Source: Linum tenue
Lineage: Eukaryota; Streptophyta; Magnoliopsida; Malpighiales; Linaceae
NCBI GenBank assembly: GCA_946122785.1
Contig: CAMGYJ010000010.1
Coordinates: forward strand, 27,383,608-27,447,607
Direction: 5' to 3'
DNA: 64,000 nucleotides
Both the position numbers and the translations under genes were made by a program. Positions 56,153 to 64,000 of the stretch are shown piece after piece; the first letter of the stretch is position 1; the number at the start of each line of letters is the position of its first letter. The notes beneath the pieces were generated by a model. It did not search any database, had not been told where the DNA came from, and saw only the letters and a list, made by a program, of their open reading frames with translations.

Positions 56153-56620
56153 TAGTTATCATCAGACTCCGCATAAAAAATCAATTCACAATCCACAACT
56201 GACAATTATACTTATAACCGCAAACATCTGTATTCCACAGTACGTCTTGCCAGTATTCAAATCATATTGAACTCAGGGTCAAGGGAGTCACAAACCTCAC
56301 GGCCACCAAAAGCATATAATTTCGATTCCACAACTGCGAAACCCATACCTCTGTAGAATTTTTCGCGAAAGTCGCTGCTGGCGGTGACGGTCACGTTGGC
56401 GGTGCGGAACCCTTGGTCAGTGGCGGTGTCATTGGCGGCCTTTTTGTCGAGACCCACCAGAACGACATTCACCTCGTTGGAGCAAGGAGCAACGAATCCA
56501 TTATCCCACCATTGTTGTCGCTGCTTTGCGCAACGACGGTGCTACTCCCGATCCCGTGGGCATCGTTGGGCTTGACCGTAATTACCTCATCAAAGAATCA
56601 ACGACGAGGGTAAATTCGTC
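56153..56620 (-). pseudogene. Kelch-repeat host gene, 5' part
   Basis: The frame around 56472-56257 reads NVVLVGLDKKAAND, GFRTANVTVTASSDF, then FAVVESKLYAFGGREV, with the Y-A-F-G-G motif typical of a kelch repeat. A neighbouring frame (about 56230-56153) reads VDCELIFYAESDDN and joins in phase to NYPCLYALDMEH at 43477, so an intron of about 60-90 bases probably separates them near 56190-56260. I could not fix the donor site, because the first frame ends in TGA at 56257. The N-terminus is unclear; a second frame upstream (about 56570-56490) also looks coding, so a small indel is likely. Confidence 0.6.
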
Positions 56621-56646
56621 TGCATCAACATCCGTCTTGCTTTATT

Positions 56647-56654
56647 TATTTATA
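56647..56654 (-). promoter_or_regulatory. Putative TATA box of the kelch gene
   Basis: TATAAATA on the minus strand, about 30-60 bases before the first plausible coding sequence at about 56620. Position and sequence fit a plant core promoter; there is no other evidence. Confidence 0.45.
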
Positions 56655-58211
56655 CCGGTAGATGATTCCGTTGGCGCCTAGAAACGGTTCACAGTTCACA
56701 CTTTACTAGTTTTATTTGTATTAAATTGTAAAATTATTAATGAGCCAGTGCTTCATAAATATAATTATAATAATTTCAATACACCTTATGAAAATTAAGT
56801 ATAAATTAAAAATATAATATATCACTCTCAAACAAAATAAACTCTAAACTTTTAAATTCCAAACTTTAAACATTAATTTAAATACATTCCTACCAAATTA
56901 TTATATAACTATCTATCCCAAATAGAAATCTATTATTTTATGAAAAATGAAATTATTATAAGTGAATTTTCTTAAATATAAACCATTTAATGGAAGCCAT
57001 TAAAACTATGGATAATTTTAATTTTTATATAGCAAAATACATATAATTAAACTATATAAAAGCTAGGTTGGAAGCTGAGAAAGACTATGGACATGACATC
57101 TTTTCAAAAATTTGAAATGGCCCTACTATATTTTTGTATATTACAACTTCGCCATTCTAATCCCACATCCCACCTGTATGTGTCGTTCCATCTTTCACGC
57201 CTTCTAGAGTCCTCAACCTTCCCGAAAAACCAGCTAAAACAGGATTTCTTTATTTGTACATTTGTTACAGAAGTGGGAGGATCTGTCGGTAGTCTTCCTT
57301 TGCTATAGAAGGTATATGAGCGGATTCGGGTTTCTTCCTAAGTAGAAGAGCATGGAGCTTGTGGTTCTCTTGCGATCTTGTCTTCAACTATAGAAGAATA
57401 AATGCAAAGATCAATGATTTCTTACTCGAAAAAATAGGCTAATGCAATGCCTCACAGTAAACATTTAAATATAGAATGAATGCCCGAACCTTTAAGCACA
57501 GATATGAAATTAAAAGAGATTTATAAAACAATGATGGATTAGGGATTGTAATTATAGGGGAGGCATCGATAGAAAATGACTAAATGAGGTTTAATAAGGA
57601 TTTTATTGAACAAATATAGGGAAATAAGAAAATTAAAATTCATATTACCCGCAAACGTGTAAGGAATTCATCGTCAACCCTATTTTGAGGAACTTCTTCA
57701 GGTGGATCTTGGTGAACGAATTAGAGATAATGACATATAGAAGGCATCAACGGAAAGTAGGTGCAGATTTGAGATTGATAGAGATTTCAAGAGGCAACAA
57801 ATGCCCCCAAAAGGACAGAAAGAAATTCACAAAATCAGCTAGGAGGATGACATTTGGGATGTTGAAGAAAAAATCCATAAAAAATAAGTTAATATATCTA
57901 TAAAAATTCTGCTCGCCTGTAACTATATAAGATTTCGTCACGCAAAAACCCTTTCAGGGATGAGATTTGGGTATTCATTTGGCAAGCGTAAATAAACCCT
58001 TTGAGTGTCTAAAATGAACAAAAATAGTCCCTTCATTGATTCGAACCATAGACCTAGAGGTTACCTGATTTTTCGCTAAAACAGGCGTGAGAGATCATTC
58101 GGGATCACATGTCCCTGTTTTTTCTTAGATAAATAGCCAAGTTTATCTTTCAACACCGTAGAAGAGACAAAGATGGCATCGGGGAATGAAATCTTCCCCT
58201 CTTCTATTATA
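56655..58211. other. AT-rich flank, no supported gene
   Basis: The sequence is AT-rich, especially at 56700-57060, with short open frames that do not resemble known proteins. The minus-strand reading near 58150-58190 contains IFVSSTVLKD-like residues related to the tandem peptide array at 60697-61280. Confidence 0.5.
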
Positions 58212-59099
58212 TGGCTTGGAATCTACGACATGTTTAGACTTCCACTAGTTTAAAATTGATCAACCTACAAAGAAAGCAAAGTGTCAATTTGATTTAGAGA
58301 AAACTTAATTATGCACGAAAGATATTATAGGATACTTACATGTAACAGGATGTCTCGAATACATCTAAGGATGACCTCACCCCCTATCTGCCTTACCCGT
58401 GTCGAGTGTAGACAATTTTTAGTACTAGTAACTGTTCCTCTTTATATCTAATGAAGTCACCCTCAATTTTTTAATTTCATCACAAGCTCTCACATAATGT
58501 ATGATTAATGTATTCCTCCATGTGTTTATTAATCATGGACTTCATGTCATTAATTGTATGTGGACTAAACGAGTAATGGTTCCAGATTTGTTGTTTAAAT
58601 GCTTTATTATACTGAACAAATTTGTACACTGAACATACAAAATAAATGAGAATATGCATCTCAAAGGCACAAGTTATTGTTGATAAATTGATATTTTTCT
58701 AAAAATTTTATTTTATTGTGATAGAAAATAGTTTCTCGAATATATGACTTCAAATCTACGACATGTTTTGACTTCCACTAGTTTAAAATTTATTAACCGG
58801 TAAGGAAAGAAAAGTGTCAATTTGGTCTAGAGAAAACTTAATTATGCACGAAAGATAATATAAGAGACTTACATGTAACATGATGTATTGGATAAATCTA
58901 ACGATGACCTCACTCACTCCATATCCGCCTTACCCGTGACTAGTGTAGACAATTTTTACTACTAGAAAAAGTTCCACTTTCTATCTAATAAAGTCACCCT
59001 CAAAATTTTAATTTCATCACATGCTCTCACATAATGGATGATTAATGTATTCCTCCTTGTATCACATTACTCTAATCATGAACTTCATGTCATTCATTG
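58212..59099. repeat. Direct repeat of about 350 bp, two copies
   Basis: Copies at about 58212-58560 and 58743-59099 (offset about 531) share tracts such as AATCTACGACATGTTT, GAAAACTTAATTATGCACG and AATTTCATCACA. They differ by scattered substitutions. The second copy is cut at 59099 by the Tat/Ogre-like LTR fragment. Confidence 0.82.
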
Positions 59100-60345
59100 T
59101 GTCGCAACCCACCTCCGAATCGGGGGATCCGTCGCTAATTACTCGGAGTCGCCATCGATCTTAATTGTGGTAGATCGAACACCATTTGGTACGGTCTCGA
59201 TCTTAGGGTCAAGACCGGGATTTTGGTCTGCGAATTCTTATAGTTCTGGGTTCGGGAGTACGGTTACGTGTGGGGAAGTGTATTCACACCCCACAACGCC
59301 CAAAATTAGTACTACTTAAATCGATAAGTTTTTAAGGGTTGGGTGTATTATTATTACTTGGCTTGTTACATATTTAATTATAAGATTCGATTTATTAGGT
59401 AGTTTTTATTTAAAAATGTTAATTTCGTATCTTGGAATCCAATTGGATTAATGAGTTAAAATAGGCTTATTGGTATGAGATTAGATTATCCGTCTATTGA
59501 CGCAAAATCTCGATAGTAAAGAAAATATTTTTGGTTAGTTGGACTCGAACCTATTGGTTGCCTACGTACCCGAGTAGTCAGGATCAAAGTCCACGTAGTT
59601 CGATTTGAAAATGAGAGATTTGAAATGTTAACGCTTACACGTTAAATTACTGAAAAAATATGTTGGTTGGACTTGAAACTTATTAGTTGCCTACGTACCC
59701 GAGTAGTCAGGATCAAAGTCCACGTAGTTCGGTCTTTTAGAAAAAGTTTAGTTAAGAAGGGAACCCAATTGATAAGTGTTTAAGGTTTGATATTTTATAG
59801 GATAAAGCAAAAAATTTACGAAATTTTAATCTGAATGATTAATACTTAATAGCTTAAAACGAAAAATACTATCACGGTCAATTGATCATGACATTTCGTA
59901 TTAAGATATTTCTAGAAAAGAAACGTACGTATGTAGGCAATTATTTCAAATGAAGTTAATAATTCTTATAGAAATCAATATCAGAGATTTATTGATCATC
60001 GAGATAGACTAAGTAAATTATTGTGCTTAAGTTACGTATTATGCTTATTTAAGTTTAAAAGAAATGAGATTAATATGTAAACAAGTGGCAGGCGACCAGC
60101 CTAGTGGTTTAAAGTGTTGACTGATTAAATAACATGACTATTGGGTGGTTTTTATTTTTGATCATTTAAAGTGGAAGAGGGCGATGACGATGGCAATTGG
60201 CGTAATTATCATAAAAATTGGAGGGACAATTTCGTCGTTTTAAGTGCGAGGGTATATAAACCCATTTTTGGAGACCTAACCTAACTCTAGCCGCCCCTCA
60301 CTCTCACCGGCTCACCTCCCCACGTCTCTCTCGTTTTTAGCGCAC
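59100..60345 (+). mobile_element. Truncated Tat/Ogre-like LTR
   Basis: Begins TGTCGCAACCCACC and matches the minus-strand start of the 14505-19452 solo LTR for the first few hundred bases (for example GTGTGGGGAAGTGTATTCAC). A TATA-like GTATATAAACCC at 60252-60263 is followed by sequence also seen in the other copy. It contains an internal duplication: GTTGCCTACGTACCCGAGTAG occurs twice (about 59558 and 59685). The right end near 60345 is not a normal LTR end, so the copy is truncated. Confidence 0.68.
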
Positions 60346-60696
60346 ATATATATTATGGATGACATGGAGTTCATGACCAATAATGATAGCACGATTCTTC
60401 AGTTCCATTATCAACTAGATCACCTGTAAAATAGTGCATCATTTTTGCATAATTTAAATCATTTTTCAGTGATTATCAAGATCAAGCCCAATACAATTCT
60501 TCGAACATGTCAGAAGTGCTCATAACGCCATACATAACACTTCATAGCTAAATCCGAACGTATAGTCATTCGTAAAGCCAATATTACTAACATTTTTTCC
60601 ATCCAGCTCCTAGTGTAGGGGTGACCGTATTTAAGCAACATACACAATAATATCTTATTGTAAAGTAAACTTCTTAAAAACAAGAACTTGCATACA

Positions 60697-61280
60697 CGTC
60701 ATTTCCACGTCTCTCAAGCAGCTCCACCAAATGGTTGAATTCTTTGGGCCTACTTTTGGTTTGGAAACAATTGTTTTAAAATTGCAATAAACATCATGAA
60801 ATCGTCTGGCCTTCTAATTATGTCATCCACCAACACCATAGAAGAGACAAAGATGTCATCTGGCTCGATTTTTACATGTCTCAAGTAGATCCACCAAATA
60901 ATTCACTTATTTGGACCTACTTTCGATTGAGAACAATTCTTCTTTAACTGCAGAAAGCATCTTAAATCGTCTTCTCTTCTAATTATGTCATCCACCAACA
61001 CCATAGAAAAGACAAAACTGCAGCATGTATCTTCAAATTGTCTATCATTCTAATAATGTCATCCATCAACACTGTAGAAGAGACAAAGGTGCAATTTGAC
61101 TTCATTTTTACGTCTTTCCAATAGCTCCATCAAATGATTGACTTCTTTGGTTCTACTTTTGGTTGGGAACAATTTTATTAAAACTGCAGCAAGTATATTC
61201 AAATCGTCTTCCTTTCTAATAATGTCATCCACCAACACCGTAGAAGTGACAAAGATATCAACTTGCTTTATTTCTACTCT
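60697..61280 (-). repeat. Tandem array with repeated unknown peptide
   Basis: The anchor GTCATCCACCAACAC or a near copy starts at 60822, 60987, 61058 and 61224, so the period is about 165 with one short unit of 71. On the minus strand the units read RVEIKQVDIFVTSTVLVDD with DIIRKEDDLNILAAVLIKLF, then KSNCTFVSSTVLMDDIIR, then FSMVLVDDIIRREDDL, then KIEPDDIFVSSMVLVDDIIR. The consensus is VEIK-S-DDIFVSS-T-VLVDDIIR. Each unit breaks after 40-60 codons. I do not recognise the protein. Confidence 0.6.
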
Positions 61281-61817
61281 TTAGGTTAAACTACAAGAAT
61301 TAAACTTAAAAGTTTGTCTAAAGAATTCTGCGGTTAACAAAGAAAGTCAATTTTGATTTTAGTGAAGATCTTAGCTTGCCCATCATTCAAAAACCATTGG
61401 TACATAAGTATGATGAACAACCAAGTTTTCTAGTCAAGTATTTTCAAACAAAAAAAATGTATGAAATAAGAACTTGACAAAAGTCACAAGAAAATAAAAT
61501 AAAAATTACGAGGATGAAATCATATCTCTCTACAAATCGAGAATAAGTGGTTACAACCTCGTGCGAGTTTTTCAGATGGCTATCGTCTTCCACCATACTT
61601 AGTCATCATGAATAAATGAGCAATGGATCGAGAGATGTATACACTTCAAAATGCAGTTGGAGTGGCTGAAAATAGCCATATGAAACACTTTCTCGAATAT
61701 GTATCTTCGTCTTCTCGACTTGTAGATTTATATGATTTCTTTCTCGCACTTTTTTTTTATGTTCGTAGTATTTGTCAGGGTAGTTATTGTTTTTTTTTTT
61801 CTCGTAAAGGTTTTAGG

Positions 61818-62080
61818 GTGTTGGTGGATGATATATAAAACAAATGTTTTAGTTACACTCACAAGGTTTACCCTATGGAGTAGAAATCAAGTCAGATGAC
61901 ATATTTGTCTCTTCTAAAGTGTTGGTGGATGACCTAGGTAACATTTTTTATTCAGATAAGCAACCTCTCGTCTTGATCGATCAACACTATTTAAAATTAC
62001 AGAAAAGAAAGTGGAATATCACGACAATGATATTTTCACTATTATATCTCAGAAATTCGTTCAACTTAACCAGGTCTTTG
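61818..62080 (+). pseudogene. Inverted copy of the unknown peptide unit
   Basis: On the + strand at about 61880-61935 the reading GVEIKSDDIFVSSKVLVDD appears, continuing as LGNIFYSDKQPLVLIDQHYL. It is the same peptide as in the minus-strand array, in the opposite orientation, about 650 bases away. A shorter piece (GTGTTGGTGGATGAT) is at 61818-61832. No start or stop context suggests a functional gene. Confidence 0.45.
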
Positions 62081-62099
62081 CTATGACTGGAGCGTCGCT

Positions 62100-64000
62100 T
62101 CCACATGATGTATAAGGATTGATAGCCAAACTTGATGATTTATCTAATTATTTGTCTGCTATACAAGATGTAGATAACAAATATGCTATAACGAAGCTCT
62201 AATATGTATTTTCATACTATCGAGAAAGTGTTCTCCTTTTACAATGCAATAAAATTGTTATTTAATGTAATTTTTATATGTACCGGAGCCAAATATCAAT
62301 TTATTAGCAACTATTCGAGCTTTTGGGACGCATATGAGACCATACATTTCATCTTCCTTCTGAACAACTTTATTCGGTCTAATCAAGTAGTTAAACAACA
62401 TATCTCAACCCATTACCCGCTTAGCCCACATACGATAAATGAAATAAAGTCTATGATCAGAACAATGATTGCATGGATAACACATTAATTGACTATTATG
62501 TGAGAGTTTATAATGAAATTTAAAGAAATTAGGGTGACTTTGTGAGACAGAAATGAATGTACCATGTAGAAAAAATGGTCGACCCTAGACAAAAGTAATA
62601 CATATAGGAGGTGATGTCATGCTCACATTTATTCGAGGAATCTTATATAACACTAAAGATCTAAGGGTTTGTTTGGAGGATGTGATTTCAAGTGATATAT
62701 TTAAACAATACATGTAATGGTTAGATTAAGTCATTTTTTGTTTCATTTTTTGTTTCATTTTGTGTTGAAATGCACGTATTAACTTTTTAAGGGCTCATCT
62801 AAAATAATTCAAAATAAAGTATCAGAAATCTCTAACTGAAGTTGGGATGTAATGAGAGCAAGTGATACACTGAAATGATTTTTTGAATGACCACTCTCCT
62901 AAAGGGTTTGTCTTTCTTTATTTTGAGGTAACAATAATACAATGGATGAACACTTTGTTAGAAGGTTGGATTTTCTTTGTTTGTTGTGTTGTAATCAAAG
63001 CGAGAATAGAAATAAAAAAAAGGGTGAAATTTTTTTTGGCTAAAGTAATTGTAGTTTGAGGTGCACTCATCAATTGTATGTTGAGACTCAAAACAACGAA
63101 CAATGATAGTAAATTTTGGTTGATTTGATGCACATGGCATTGAAGCTTATGAAGTTTTCGAGTTTGAAATGAAAAAGAACAAAAATATAACTGATCATCC
63201 ATCTTGTCACCCAACAAATAAAAAGATAAACTAAGAATAAACCAGTGACTTCCAATAAAGAGAAGATATAAATAAATAATGTTGAAAATCAACGAAAGAA
63301 GAGGAAAAAGATGAAAGAACATAATTGATTTCACAGATTTCGATGCCAGTTCTATTCTCTTTGATCAAAGTGAGAGATTTTCCTGTTATTTTTCTATTCA
63401 AGATCAAGTAAGAGAGATGAATAGGGATACAAAACCAAGTACTAACAAAGATTTCAATTTCAGCACAATAAAAATAAAATGATAAAAAGGACTCATGTGG
63501 CTAAAAAATGAGAAAAGGGACAAAAGTATGAAAAGAAAAGGAAATTTTATGCAAAAACATGTGGCATTTTTGAAATAAAACAAAAATTAAAAAAATTAAA
63601 AGGCAAATGATGCAATATTTATCATTTATGGGAAGAATGCTGATGAAGTTCACAATTATTATGAAATCACCGCTTCATGGATAGTAAATCCAATACCAAG
63701 ATTTTTATATACCAACAATGTGTATGTTGCTATCAAACTAATAGAAGTACATTTTTAGTAAAGAATGTGTCGTACTAATACCATTTTACTTTTTGTTCTA
63801 CGGTGGATGTGTTGTTGCATCAACAGTATGCTACAACAAAATCATGGCCTACAAGAGTTGGTAGGAGTTGAAAAGAGTAGTGGTTGTACACGATCACATT
63901 GGTTCATACTCGAAATGACTGTATGCAAGAATTATGCCTCTACTTCTGGTTAGACGATTCATAACTCACTGGAGGAGGATGACTGTGATACGAGATTTGC
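62100..64000. other. AT-rich flank, no supported gene
   Basis: Short open frames on both strands (for example 62204-62488 and 63334-62918) have the composition of AT-rich non-coding DNA and match nothing I recognise. No repeat ends or RNA genes are seen. Confidence 0.55.

Noticed and set aside
62918..63334. Minus-strand frame of 138 codons with hydrophobic stretches
   Set aside because: AT-rich non-coding DNA gives F, L, I and S-rich readings. There is no recognisable domain and no supporting promoter or splice signals.

Overview
The window looks like heterochromatin of a flowering plant, probably a eudicot. Almost every base belongs to a transposable element (Ty3/gypsy, Ty1/copia, L1-type LINE, hAT, PIF/Harbinger, MITE-like), and the elements are nested inside one another. 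The families place the sequence in a plant but do not identify the species. I see no intact host gene, no tRNA or rRNA gene and no CRISPR array.

Layout. (A) 1-11240: a decayed Tork-like copia element on the + strand, split in its gag by a non-autonomous gypsy element (here E1, 1-6071, left end outside the window). A hAT element with an exact 8-bp target duplication lies in the copia 3' LTR. (B) 11240-21613: an L1-type LINE, interrupted by a 4.9-kb Tat/Ogre-like solo LTR (14505-19452) and followed by a second LINE-type insertion with a 17-bp target duplication. (C) 21614-23398: a PIF/Harbinger ORF1 fragment and MITE-like sequence. (D) 23399-41770: an Athila-like element without pol (E3, minus strand, target duplication CTAGC). 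It carries a CRM-like gypsy element (E4, 31793-38365, target duplication GTTCG) in its gag and a solo LTR of a related family (39782-41468) in its 5' LTR. (E) 42475-56654: a kelch-repeat host gene on the minus strand, broken inside an exon by an Ale-type copia element (E6, 43478-56152, target duplication TAGTT). E6 is itself broken in gag by a young non-autonomous gypsy element (E2, 46980-55161, target duplication CTGAG). (F) 56655-64000: AT-rich flank with a 0.35-kb direct repeat, a truncated Tat-like LTR, and a tandem array that reads as a repeated unknown peptide.

Most interesting biology. E1, E2 and E3 share an Athila-type gag-protease and a tRNA-Asp primer site but lack RT, RNase H and a full integrase. 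In E1 and E2 the gag-protease frame runs directly into a short tail resembling the C-terminal end of an integrase. All three carry the same 18-nt stem-loop shortly after the gag-protease frame, with a compensatory base-pair change between families. All three also carry arrays of palindromes both in the LTR and just downstream of gag-protease. The core ACGGCCGT is shared (variably in E3), but the outer arms differ by element: CAC/GTG in E1, ATT/AAT in E2, GTTCAC/GTGAAC in E3. Within one element the LTR array and the internal array match. E2 has an uninterrupted 901-codon gag-protease frame and nearly identical LTRs, so it moved recently and presumably depended on enzymes supplied in trans.

All boundaries, target duplications and motif comparisons were read by eye. 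Family names below the superfamily level rest on remembered motifs, not on database searches.
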